A DNA stretch of 64,000 nt from Candidatus Binatia bacterium (GTDB lineage: Bacteria; Desulfobacterota; Binatia; Bin18). A program made the translations under genes and the position numbers. The notes under the pieces were generated by a model. That model saw only the letters and a program-made list of their open reading frames with translations. It was not told the origin of the DNA and did no database searches. Positions 34,334-42,297 of this stretch are shown piece by piece. The stretch is from the NCBI GenBank assembly GCA_022826945.1, contig JAJDTY010000071.1, positions 1 to 64,000 of the forward strand, read 5' to 3'. Position 1 is the first letter of the stretch; each line of letters opens with the position of its first letter.

Positions 34334-36592
34334 ATGGTCGAACGCAACAGGGGGCGAAGGCGAAGGGCAGGCTTGAGGGGGTTCGTGGCCGGACTCGCCA
34401 TCGTAGCGGGGCTCGTGTGGCTCACCAACTCTGCGCACGCGACGATCCGAGTGGGGAAATCGGAGATTCAAGTCGTGTATGAGATGCAGCACGCCTTTCA
34501 ATATGACGGCAGCCCCGGCGACAACTTCGAGTGGGTACAGTGGCGCAACGAGATGCGCGTGGAGTATGAGTTTAGTGATCTTGTGACCCCCGAGGGCGGG
34601 CTGTTCGATAAGAACATCCCTATCCCATTCGTCCGGCGCGCCGACTTCTCCTTCATGTATCGAGGCCGTTTTGACCCGGTCTACGAAGTGCGCGACAAGT
34701 ATGACGACATGTACCCCCACCGCATCAAGCAGTTCAAGTCCTTCACCTTTCCCGAGAACGGCTTCCGGGAAATGAACCTGGACGTGGACTTCGGGGATGT
34801 GATGGGAAACAACCTGTCGATGAAGCTAGGGAAACAGCAGATTGTGTGGGGAGAATCCGATCTGTTCCGCTCCATCGATATTGCCAACCCCCTGCGGCTG
34901 GACCAGAACCAGGCTGTGGGCGAAGCCTTTGAGGACTTTCGGACGCCCATCTGGGCCATCAAGTTTCTGTATGACATCGGAAACGTCGGGACGTTTATGT
35001 CCAACGTGGGTCTGGAATTCTTCTACACGCCCCGCTGGCGGCCCATCACCCAACACTTAGTGTTGGAAGGTGGCTGGGGTGGCCTGCGCTATGATGACCC
35101 GAGCTTCATTGGCGATCCGACTGATTACTTTGATTCGCCGACCTCACCAGGTGTGTTGACCACGAAAGGCGTCCCTTGGGGACCCTACCATGATTACTCC
35201 CGGATTCGTCACCCCTGGTCATTGTTTCGGGTCGGGCGTAACCAAGCGAGAATGGCAGGTGACTCCGGGTGTAGTGGTGTAGGACCGTGTACGGACGACA
35301 CCGCCGGCCGGTCCGGCAATTTCCTGTACCGGATTGGCGGCGGATCGAAAACCCACCACATTCGCGGCACTAAGTGGGACAACAGCATGGTTGGCGTGCG
35401 GTTGATGGGGAAGATTTTCGACAACTTTGACTTCACCCTGAACTATATGTTCAAGCGTACTGATCCAGGCGGTGTCTTCCATTTCGACACCTTCTTTGCC
35501 GAATCACCGCTCGATGCGGATGGCAAACGGACGGTGGGTTTAGACGCCCGCCCGCAATCCCCCGGATGGGGAGGGGGTGTCCCAACGGAGGGCAGATTTG
35601 CGGGGAGATATGTCTCTCCCGGGTTGTTTATCCATGACCCGACCAACCCGAACAATATGCTCGCCTTCCGCCGTGCGCTGGACCGGTGTTTCGAAGATAA
35701 TATTGCGACGCACTTCGTCAACGTCGATATGTACGGCTACAGCCAGGACAGCAAACTGGATAACGACCGGAATACGACCGCGTGTTTCGACGTGTCGCAC
35801 TGGTATCCGTGGACAAACGTGTTTGGCTTCACGGTCACCTATAACGACTTCGACTACACCGGCGCGGTGTTCCGCCTGGAGCAGAGTTGGTCGACTAATG
35901 AGCCGCGCAACATAGCACCAGTCGCGAACGGCGGTCGGGACCAAGAGCACTACGACGCACGCGTAGCCGCGGCGCAAGCCAGGGCTATGGCAGAGGGCAG
36001 GACGGGCTCGCAGATTCCGACCCATCCCTTTACGGACGGTGACGGCAATCCATGCGCCGAGGGACACGGCAGCTTCTGTCCCAGCCCACGCCAGCGCCTT
36101 GCGCGGATTAAGACCGGCACGTCCGTGTGGCGGAGCATGATCGGGTTTGACCTGATTCAGTCCATTCAGTCCTTTCCGGGTATGGGCTGGGCACGCGGCC
36201 TGCCGGGCGGTATTGGCGACCAGACCACCTTCTACACCTTCCAGGCGCTGACCACCTATCAGAACGATAACCGCGCAACAGGCCTGAACGCCTTCACCAA
36301 CGCACCGCGAGACCGGCACCATCGGTTTAATCAGTTATACACCTTTGGCATGTCGGGCTTTTATTTCCGGGGCAAACTGGAGCCGCTGTTTGCCTTCGCC
36401 TACTCGGTAAACGCCAAGCAGCCCTTGCTGCTGGCCCAGACCTACTGGCACGGCCTCTACTTCCGCAACCTCGACCTCTTTGCCGGCACGGTCATGTATA
36501 TGGGCAGCACCAACGACGTGGATGCTACGGGGCTACACCTGTGGGCGGAGCGCGACCTGTTCTGGATTCGTCTCCAGTACTACCTGCTGTAA
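34334..36592 (+). CDS. DUF1302 family outer-membrane beta-barrel protein, copy 2
   Basis: A 752-residue paralogue of copy 1. Signal peptide with an Arg-rich n-region (RNRGRRRRAGLRG) and core FVAGLAIVAGLVWL to the AHA site. Barrel strands and the C-terminal DLFWIRLQYYLL match copy 1, while residues about 370-440 and 560-610 (surface loops by expectation) differ, which suggests diverged ligand specificity. ATG at 34334 has AAAGGAGGG upstream. It has its own likely promoter and terminator. Confidence 0.93.
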   Translation: MVERNRGRRRRAGLRGFVAGLAIVAGLVWLTNSAHATIRVGKSEIQVVYEMQHAFQYDGSPGDNFEWVQWRNEMRVEYEFSDLVTPEGGLFDKNIPIPFVRRADFSFMYRGRFDPVYEVRDKYDDMYPHRIKQFKSFTFPENGFREMNLDVDFGDVMGNNLSMKLGKQQIVWGESDLFRSIDIANPLRLDQNQAVGEAFEDFRTPIWAIKFLYDIGNVGTFMSNVGLEFFYTPRWRPITQHLVLEGGWGGLRYDDPSFIGDPTDYFDSPTSPGVLTTKGVPWGPYHDYSRIRHPWSLFRVGRNQARMAGDSGCSGVGPCTDDTAGRSGNFLYRIGGGSKTHHIRGTKWDNSMVGVRLMGKIFDNFDFTLNYMFKRTDPGGVFHFDTFFAESPLDADGKRTVGLDARPQSPGWGGGVPTEGRFAGRYVSPGLFIHDPTNPNNMLAFRRALDRCFEDNIATHFVNVDMYGYSQDSKLDNDRNTTACFDVSHWYPWTNVFGFTVTYNDFDYTGAVFRLEQSWSTNEPRNIAPVANGGRDQEHYDARVAAAQARAMAEGRTGSQIPTHPFTDGDGNPCAEGHGSFCPSPRQRLARIKTGTSVWRSMIGFDLIQSIQSFPGMGWARGLPGGIGDQTTFYTFQALTTYQNDNRATGLNAFTNAPRDRHHRFNQLYTFGMSGFYFRGKLEPLFAFAYSVNAKQPLLLAQTYWHGLYFRNLDLFAGTVMYMGSTNDVDATGLHLWAERDLFWIRLQYYLL

Positions 36593-36635
36593 TCACAACC
36601 GGAGAGGAGCAACACCTCTCCTGCAAATGCAGTCT

Positions 36636-36672
36636 AAAAAAGGGAGGTCTCCAAAAAGGACCTCCCTTTTTT
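36636..36672 (+). terminator. Intrinsic terminator after DUF1302 copy 2
   Basis: A 14-bp stem (AAAAAAGGGAGGTC with GACCTCCCTTTTTT) around a 9-base loop, ending in six T. It lies 44 bases after the stop codon. Confidence 0.93.
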
Positions 36673-36743
36673 CTTTGTGTGAAATATGGGAAGATGCCGC
36701 CTGCTTGAGTAGGATCAGGACGGATTAAAGGAGGAGCAGAGAT

Positions 36744-38432
36744 ATGGCGACAGTTGATGGCGGAACGCTTATTGGACGGATATTAAAGGAACAAGACGTG
36801 AAGTATATGTTTGCCGTGAATGGCGGACACACCTTCCCCATTCTGGCCAACCTCAGAGATAATGGCATCAAACTCATCCACATGCGCCACGAGCAAGCCA
36901 CCGCCTATGCCGCGGATGGCTATGCCCGTGTCACCGGCAAACCCGGCATTTGTTGTGTCACTGCCGGTTGTGGCCTGACCAACGCGGTGACCGGTCTGTG
37001 TGGTGCCGGCCTGACCAATAGTGCGGTCGTCTGTCTTGCAGGTCAGCACCCCACCACCGAGGACTTCATCGGCTCTTTCCAGGAAGCCTACGGTTCAGAT
37101 GTGGTGAGTTCATTCTCAAAATTTGCCAAGCGTGTACTCGATTGGTCAACCATTGAAATCGACCTACGTCAGGCATTTCGTGAAGCGACCTCCGCCCCTC
37201 AGGGTGTCTCCCTGCTCGAAATTCCAACCAATATTCTCTACCACCAGGAGGACGAATCCAAGCAACGCAAAGGCGCAAAAGTCTATGGTCCGGATGAACT
37301 CCGCTTTCAGGGCGACCCGCGTCAGATTGAACGGGCGGTTGAACTTATCTTTCAGGCGAAAAAGCCGCTCATTGCGGGTGGAGACGGGATTTTCTGGTCC
37401 GGGGCCGAAGCGGAGCTGAAAGAATTGGCGGAACTCACCAGCACCCCGGTGTACTGCCGTCGTGCCGGCCAGGGTGCGGTTGACGAAGACCATCCGCTCG
37501 CCGTTCGTGGTGCGTGGAAAAAGCCGTTTACGGGCCAAGCTGACGTGGTGCTGGCGATTGGATTCAAATTCTGGAGTGGAGAAAAATTTGGGCAACCCCC
37601 GACCTGGAGCGATAAAGCCACCTATATCCAGGTTGATGCCACCGCCCAGCGGGTTGGCTGGCATGTCCCGGCAGAAGTCGGTATTGTCGGCGACCCCAAG
37701 TTGGTGCTGCGTCAGATGATCGATACGATCAAAGAGATGCAGCTTGACTTTAGCCCCAAGCGGGAGAGTCCCTGGCTCCAAAACATGGTCGAGGTGCGCG
37801 AGAACTACAACAAGCTTATTCAGGACCGTGAGCAGCAGCATCACGGTGCCACCCCTATTCATCCCGACCGGCTGGCCAAAGACCTGACCTCTGTTATCGA
37901 CACAGACGCCACCCTCATCATCGATAGCTTTACCCTGAGCGGCTACACGAGTCAGTGGTTTACCGCCCATGAGCCGGGCCAGATTGTCGACGCTGGGCCG
38001 CTCGCCCCGGTCGGACACGGCGTAGGTATGGGTATTGGCGTGCAGCTCGGGCGTCCGGGCAAGCAAGTCATCGTGGTCAGCGGTGACGGGGGTCTGGGTA
38101 TCGGCGGGATGGATATGGAGACCGCAGCCAAATACGACATCCCGATTATTACTCTGCTGTGGAACAATAGTTCGTGGGGACCGACGTTTGAGTCCATGCC
38201 CCTGCTCAAAGGCCGCACCGACCCGTTCGATATGGTTAAGGACATTCGCTATGACAAGGTGTTTGAGCCCATGGGGGTCTACACGGAGCACGTGGAGCAG
38301 CCGGATGAGATCATTCCGGCTCTGGAGCGTGCGCTCTCATCCGGCAAGACCTCGCTGATTAACGTATTCGGCGACAAGAGCGTCGGTCACCCGTCGCTCG
38401 GCGGAAATTTGTTAGGCTCAACCCAAGTCTAG
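36744..38432 (+). CDS. ThDP-dependent enzyme of the acetolactate synthase / 2-hydroxyacyl-CoA lyase type
   Basis: A 562-residue three-domain ThDP enzyme. The N-terminal Pyr domain has the catalytic Glu in MRHEQATAYAADGYARVTG; the central domain follows; the C-terminal PP domain has the ThDP-binding GDG...NN motif, GDGGLGIGGMDMETAAK with NNSSWG about 26 residues on. Such enzymes cleave or form C-C bonds next to a carbonyl (acetolactate synthase, oxalyl-CoA decarboxylase, 2-hydroxyacyl-CoA lyase, benzaldehyde lyase). The wording resembles the acyl-CoA lyase and oxalyl-CoA decarboxylase branch more than IlvB, but the substrate is not determined. ATG at 36744 has AAAGGAGGAG upstream. It is separated by a terminator from the DUF1302 genes. 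Confidence 0.88.
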   Translation: MATVDGGTLIGRILKEQDVKYMFAVNGGHTFPILANLRDNGIKLIHMRHEQATAYAADGYARVTGKPGICCVTAGCGLTNAVTGLCGAGLTNSAVVCLAGQHPTTEDFIGSFQEAYGSDVVSSFSKFAKRVLDWSTIEIDLRQAFREATSAPQGVSLLEIPTNILYHQEDESKQRKGAKVYGPDELRFQGDPRQIERAVELIFQAKKPLIAGGDGIFWSGAEAELKELAELTSTPVYCRRAGQGAVDEDHPLAVRGAWKKPFTGQADVVLAIGFKFWSGEKFGQPPTWSDKATYIQVDATAQRVGWHVPAEVGIVGDPKLVLRQMIDTIKEMQLDFSPKRESPWLQNMVEVRENYNKLIQDREQQHHGATPIHPDRLAKDLTSVIDTDATLIIDSFTLSGYTSQWFTAHEPGQIVDAGPLAPVGHGVGMGIGVQLGRPGKQVIVVSGDGGLGIGGMDMETAAKYDIPIITLLWNNSSWGPTFESMPLLKGRTDPFDMVKDIRYDKVFEPMGVYTEHVEQPDEIIPALERALSSGKTSLINVFGDKSVGHPSLGGNLLGSTQV

Positions 38433-38450
38433 AGAGTCGGTCATCGAAAG

Positions 38451-38483
38451 AAAAAAGGGCAGGCGCTATGCCTGCCCTTTTTT
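38451..38483 (+). terminator. Bidirectional intrinsic terminator
   Basis: AAAAAAGGGCAGGC pairs perfectly with GCCTGCCCTTTTTT (14 bp) around a GCTAT loop. It lies between the convergent ThDP enzyme gene and the minus-strand 84-residue gene and carries A and T tracts on both sides, so it can end transcription both ways. Confidence 0.93.
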
Positions 38484-38509
38484 ATGGGTCCGTCTACTGC
38501 GCAACCGCC

Positions 38510-38764
38510 CTACCCGTCCTCTTTACGCAGCACAATTTCAATTTCGTCAAGCGGAGAAATACCGCGATTGCGGATATGGCAGTGCCACCCGGCAAACTGT
38601 CGCAGATACGTGAACACTTCCCGGACCAAGCCGGGCTTTACTGTGCTTTCCCATTCGTCCAACCATTCGTCGCCCTCAAAATCCTCATCGTCCCAGGCCT
38701 CGGAAGGAATATTCGCACTCAGGGAGAAGCGTAGATTGAACGTGTGCTCGTCCTTTTCTGCCAT
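38510..38764 (-). CDS. Hypothetical protein, 84 residues
   Basis: An acidic protein of 84 residues (MAEKDEHTFNLRFSLSANIP, then an Asp/Glu/Trp-rich stretch). No family recognised. ATG at 38764 lies nine bases after the stop of the DsbA/FrnE-like candidate selenoprotein, so the two are likely co-transcribed. A weak AAAGGCG ribosome site is present. Confidence 0.65.
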   Translation of the reverse strand: MAEKDEHTFNLRFSLSANIPSEAWDDEDFEGDEWLDEWESTVKPGLVREVFTYLRQFAGWHCHIRNRGISPLDEIEIVLRKEDG

Positions 38765-38773
38765 AGAGCGCCT

Positions 38774-39394
38774 TTATACCACTCCAAGCGTCGCGAGGTC
38801 TTCCAGATAGGTTTCAGCCGGTACCATGCCGATTTGACGCCGTTTCCCGCCGATCAGGACGGTCGGCACCGCACTCACGAAATATGTATCCACTGCGGAT
38901 TCACACTGCTGACGTACCTGGTCTTGGAGAGTTGTATCTGCGATGTCGTTCAGGAAGACGTTCACGTCCAGGCCTGCCTGCCGGGCAACCTCAACACAGG
39001 TCTCTTTTTCAATCAGACTCTTGTTCTCAACGAAAAAGGCCCGGAAGAGTCCAGAGTGAAAACGGAGGAAGGCGTCCTCTCCCTGGCGCTGGGCGGCCGT
39101 ACCGGCTTCCAGACCGGGCATGCTCCAGCGCGGAAATTCTGTGTGCGGCCACATGGAATATTCCAGGCCATCCGGTTCAGCCAGGGCCGACGCCCGCCGC
39201 CAAGCCTGCTCCACATAGCTGTCCTTAAACTGAAACGGGCGGGCCTCATAGTGTGGACGTAAGGCAAAGGGGTGCCATTTGACGCTGACGCGATCACCAA
39301 AGCGTTCCTTGATCTTGCGAAGCCGCTCCGCGGCCGGAAAGCACCACGGTCACAGATAGTCTGAGAACTCGATGATCTCAATTGGCGTATCCAT
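38774..39394 (-). CDS. DsbA/FrnE-like oxidoreductase, candidate selenoprotein with UGA at codon 15
   Basis: Read on the minus strand from ATG at 39394, the frame is MDTPIEIIEFSDYL, then TGA (39352-39350), then PWCFPAAERL, and continues open to the stop at 38774: 206 residues if UGA is selenocysteine. Relatives of this DsbA-type family (PF01323, including FrnE and 2-hydroxychromene-2-carboxylate isomerase) read SDYxCPWC at this place, so UGA replaces exactly the first, nucleophilic cysteine of CxxC (U-P-W-C). The rest is intact: the cis-Pro region VSAVPTVLIGG and the helical insert with SLIEKETCVEVARQAGLD are present. A compact hairpin follows the UGA (39322-39334). Weak GAGGGA precedes the ATG. 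Sec use is inference; selA, selB and selC are not in the window. Confidence 0.8.
39322..39334 (-). promoter_or_regulatory. Candidate bacterial SECIS hairpin
   Basis: Starting 16 bases after the in-frame UGA, GCCGC pairs with GCGGC over the three-base loop GGA, extendable by one G-U pair. The loop starts 21 bases after UGA and begins with G, as required in known bacterial SECIS elements. Small stem size makes this suggestive rather than certain. Confidence 0.5.
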
Positions 39395-39537
39395 ACTGCT
39401 GTCCCTCTGTTGTGCTGTCTCAGTTCTATCCGAAACAGGCTACGCCGACCAGGGGTTGGCTCAGTTCCCTTGCATTTTCCCCAAAACAGCAGTACCACCA
39501 TAAAAACACGGGGTACTGCACGGAAGGAGAACGAGTC

Positions 39538-40656
39538 ATGCGAGTTATTGATGGAGACGCCCATTTTCTCGAACCATTGGACCTTTTCCAACGCTATATT
39601 GACCCCACCTACCGCGAGCAGGCGATGCAGATTGAAACCGACCGGGTGAGCGGGGAAAAAAAGTTTCTGGTCAACGAGAAACCCATGCAGATCTTCGATG
39701 TTGAACAATTTCTGAGCGCGGTTGCCGGCTACGGCCAAAAGGAGCAAGGCCGGGACCTGAACACCTTCGACCGGTACCATTATTATAGCACTGAGTGGTC
39801 AGACATGGGTCAGCGGGTACAATTCCTCGACGATGAGCAGATGGCCTCTCAGGTCATCTACCCGACGCTTGGCCTGTTCTGGGAGGGCGAGGTAGAAGAC
39901 CCCTATCTGGCCGACGCCCACTGTCGCGCGTATAACACCTGGACATTTGAGGTGTGCCACTCACACAAGGATCGTCTCTACCCCGCGGCGCATATCTCAC
40001 TCCGTGACCCGCAGTTGGCTGTGCGAGAAATGGAACGCGTCGCCAAGCTCGGCTGCCGGACGATCTTTGTGGCGGCTGCACCTATTGACGGCAAGAGTTT
40101 TGGCTTACCGGAGTACGACCCGGTCTGGGCCGCGGCCCAGGACCTCGACCTGAGTATCGGCCTCCACCTCGTCGGTCATAAAAACTACGCGGGCAGCGAG
40201 TGGTTCCGGGATCGCGATCCTGGCTTTATGTATCTGACCATGAGCATCATCCAAGACCCGCGTCATGCCGTGACGGCGATGATGTATGATGGCGTGTTTG
40301 AGCGCTTTCCCAAGCTGCGGGTCGCGACCATCGAGGCCATGGTCGGCTGGATAGGCGAGTGGCTGGAGCGGGTAGATTATCGCTACAAGTATATGGGCCA
40401 CACCTCACAGATGAAACGCCCGGCGAGCGAGTATTTTGCCCGCAATATCTGGGTCAATGGCGACCCAGAGGAAAAGATGTTTCCCCTGATGGTTCAGTTT
40501 GCCGGCGACGACCGTTTCTTTATCGGCTCCGACTATCCGCACGCCGAAGGATTTGTTGACCCGGTCCAAAAGGCGCGAGATGTCCTCTCCTCCTTACCGA
40601 CGGAGTCCGTGGATAAGATCCTGGGCTCTAATGCGGCGACGTTCTACGGTATTTAA
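39538..40656 (+). CDS. Amidohydrolase family protein (Amidohydro_2)
   Basis: A 372-residue metal-dependent hydrolase/decarboxylase-like TIM barrel. The N-terminal metal site is DGDAHFLEP, a central His-containing segment is GLHLVGH, and the C-terminal Asp is in IGSDYPHAEG. This branch includes aminocarboxymuconate-semialdehyde decarboxylase relatives and many uncharacterised catabolic enzymes. ATG at 39538 has GGAAGGAG upstream; the longer frame to 39382 has no ribosome site. It is divergent from the candidate selenoprotein (144 bases apart). Confidence 0.9.
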   Translation: MRVIDGDAHFLEPLDLFQRYIDPTYREQAMQIETDRVSGEKKFLVNEKPMQIFDVEQFLSAVAGYGQKEQGRDLNTFDRYHYYSTEWSDMGQRVQFLDDEQMASQVIYPTLGLFWEGEVEDPYLADAHCRAYNTWTFEVCHSHKDRLYPAAHISLRDPQLAVREMERVAKLGCRTIFVAAAPIDGKSFGLPEYDPVWAAAQDLDLSIGLHLVGHKNYAGSEWFRDRDPGFMYLTMSIIQDPRHAVTAMMYDGVFERFPKLRVATIEAMVGWIGEWLERVDYRYKYMGHTSQMKRPASEYFARNIWVNGDPEEKMFPLMVQFAGDDRFFIGSDYPHAEGFVDPVQKARDVLSSLPTESVDKILGSNAATFYGI

Positions 40657-40668
40657 ATTGTACTGAAG

Positions 40669-40701
40669 GGCCAGCATGTGACTCTGTCCTCCATGCTGGC
40701 C
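40669..40701 (+). terminator. 10-bp hairpin between convergent genes
   Basis: GGCCAGCATG pairs with CATGCTGGCC over a 13-base loop, midway between the stop of the amidohydrolase (40656) and the stop of the minus-strand phosphatase gene (40705). No T-tract is seen; it may still limit read-through both ways. Confidence 0.55.
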
Positions 40702-40704
40702 TCC

Positions 40705-41463
40705 TCACCTTTGCAGCAGTTGTACGATCTCGTCGTGCAGCCGTCCGTTTGAGATCACCGCGTCCCCGGTGTAAATAGACGGCGTTCCGGCAAAGTCGGA
40801 GAACCGTCCGCCTGCCTCGGTGATAAGAATCTTGGTTGCCGCTACGTCCCAGGGCTTGATCTCCGGCTCCAGGGCGACCTCGGCCAGCCCCTTCGCCACC
40901 AGACTATGCCCCAACGCATCTCCAAATCCTCGTTGTCGAGCAGTCGCGTCGACCAAGCGTAAAAAAGGCTGCCAACAAGGACGGGACTTCAAGTCATTGA
41001 GACCGCCATGAATCAGCATGGCGTCGTGCAGTTGGGCCACCTCCGAGACACCGACCTGTTGGCCGTTAGCAAAGGTGCCCTGCCCTTTTTGAGCGTACAG
41101 CAAATCGTCAAGGGCCGGCGCGTACATCACCCCAGCCGTGACCTCGTCGTCTTCTTCAAGGGCGATGAGCGTGGCAAAAAAAGGAATCCCGCGAATAAAA
41201 TTTTTGGTGCCGTCAATCGGATCGATAATCCATCGAGTGGATGTGTTTCCCGGCTGCTCGCCGAGTTCTTCGCCCAGAAAGCCATAGTCCGGGAAGTGGG
41301 TATGCAGCACGTCGATAATGCACGCTTCACACTCCCGGTCGGCTCTGGTAACTGGAGTGCGGTCGGCTTTAAGCTCCACCCGCAGATTGGTGTTGAAATA
41401 GCGCAGAGCAATGTCGCCAGCGGCGTGTGCAGCCTTCACTGCAGCGAGCAGAATAGGGTCCAC
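40705..41463 (-). CDS. Inositol monophosphatase family phosphatase (HisN/SuhB-like)
   Basis: A 252-residue Mg-dependent sugar or histidinol phosphatase. Metal motifs are GEELGE, WIIDPIDGTKNF and the C-terminal KPWDVAATKILITEAGG. The family includes inositol monophosphatase, SuhB and histidinol-phosphatase HisN; the substrate cannot be told. GTG at 41463 is used as start: it lies one base after the TAG of the SDR gene on the same strand and begins the family N-terminus VDPILLAAVKAAHAAGD. The longer open frame extends into the SDR gene. Likely translationally coupled to the SDR. Confidence 0.9.
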   Translation of the reverse strand: MDPILLAAVKAAHAAGDIALRYFNTNLRVELKADRTPVTRADRECEACIIDVLHTHFPDYGFLGEELGEQPGNTSTRWIIDPIDGTKNFIRGIPFFATLIALEEDDEVTAGVMYAPALDDLLYAQKGQGTFANGQQVGVSEVAQLHDAMLIHGGLNDLKSRPCWQPFLRLVDATARQRGFGDALGHSLVAKGLAEVALEPEIKPWDVAATKILITEAGGRFSDFAGTPSIYTGDAVISNGRLHDEIVQLLQR

Positions 41464-41464
41464 G

Positions 41465-42256
41465 CTAGAGCAACCCCCGGACCGCCCCACCGTCGATCTG
41501 GAGGCTCGTTCCCGTAATATAACTAGCCGCCTCCGAGGCCAGAAAGACAATGCCATTGGCCATTTCTACCGGCTCACCGATCCGGCCGAGCGGCACATCC
41601 TTCCCGCCCTCCTCCAGGGCTTGTTCCAATGAGATACCGGCCTTTTCCGCCCGGATGGCCAGCGCCCCCGTGAGGCGGTCGGTAAGAATGCGGCCGGGCA
41701 AGACCGTGTTGACCGTAATATTATACTGACCGACCTCGCGCGACAGCGTCTTTGCCATGCCGACCACGGCCGGCCGTACGCCATTCGACAGGATGAGACC
41801 GTCAAGTGGTTCTTTGACTGACATGGACATGACGCTGACAATACGACCCCAACGCTGCTTTTGCATATAGGGCAGCGCTTTCCGAATCAGCCGGACGGTG
41901 CTGAGAAAATTAAGCGCAAAAGCCTGTTCCCAGGCAGCATCATCCATGTCTCCAAAGCCGCCCAACGGCGGACCGCCGGTATTCGGCACGAGGACGTGAA
42001 CGGTGCCGAATTTTGCAACCGTCTCATCGACCAGCCTTTCTGCTGCGTCGGCTTGCGCGAGGTCTCCGGCCACGGCGAGTATCTCAGCCCCTGTCTCGCT
42101 TTGCATATCGCTCGCAGATTTTTCCAAGAGTTCCGGGTTACGGGCGCAGACGACGACTTTTGCGCCCTCTTTGGCAAACGCCAATGCAGTCGCCTGGCCA
42201 ATGCCCTTGCTGGCGCCACCGACAATGACAACTTTATCTTTGAGACCGAGATCCAT
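41465..42256 (-). CDS. SDR-family oxidoreductase with atypical active site
   Basis: A 263-residue Rossmann-fold SDR. The cofactor motif is GGASKGIGQA and the NTGG segment (VPNTGGPP) follows. In place of the usual Ser...Tyr-x-x-x-Lys, this protein reads LILSNGVRPAVVGMAK: the Tyr and Lys positions appear as Leu or Ser and Arg, as in an atypical FabG-annotated subgroup. It probably binds NAD(P) but its catalytic step may differ from classical SDRs. ATG at 42256 has GGAGAGAG upstream. It precedes the phosphatase gene by one base and follows an alpha/beta hydrolase gene on the same strand. Confidence 0.88.
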   Translation of the reverse strand: MDLGLKDKVVIVGGASKGIGQATALAFAKEGAKVVVCARNPELLEKSASDMQSETGAEILAVAGDLAQADAAERLVDETVAKFGTVHVLVPNTGGPPLGGFGDMDDAAWEQAFALNFLSTVRLIRKALPYMQKQRWGRIVSVMSMSVKEPLDGLILSNGVRPAVVGMAKTLSREVGQYNITVNTVLPGRILTDRLTGALAIRAEKAGISLEQALEEGGKDVPLGRIGEPVEMANGIVFLASEAASYITGTSLQIDGGAVRGLL

Positions 42257-42297
42257 ATCTCTCTCCCCATTCGTTCTGGACGCGTCTTTCGTGCCGC

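Larger units (their letters stand above)
31860..36607 (+). repeat. Tandem duplication of a DUF1302 gene with near-identical blocks
   Basis: Copies at 31860-34160 and 34334-36592 share long identical DNA blocks, the clearest being 112 bases with no difference (32352-32463 and 34832-34943) and the last codons plus following 3' hairpin start (from CTGTTCTGG through CCGGAGAGG). Between such blocks the sequences differ strongly in the outer loops. The pattern is that of an old tandem duplication kept alike locally by gene conversion or selection. Confidence 0.85.

Noticed and set aside
39352..39394. Reading the TGA at 39350-39352 as a nonsense mutation of a pseudogene.
   Set aside because: The TGA falls exactly on the active-site cysteine codon, the frame is otherwise undamaged over 206 codons, and a SECIS-like hairpin follows. 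A sequencing error or true nonsense mutation cannot be fully excluded.
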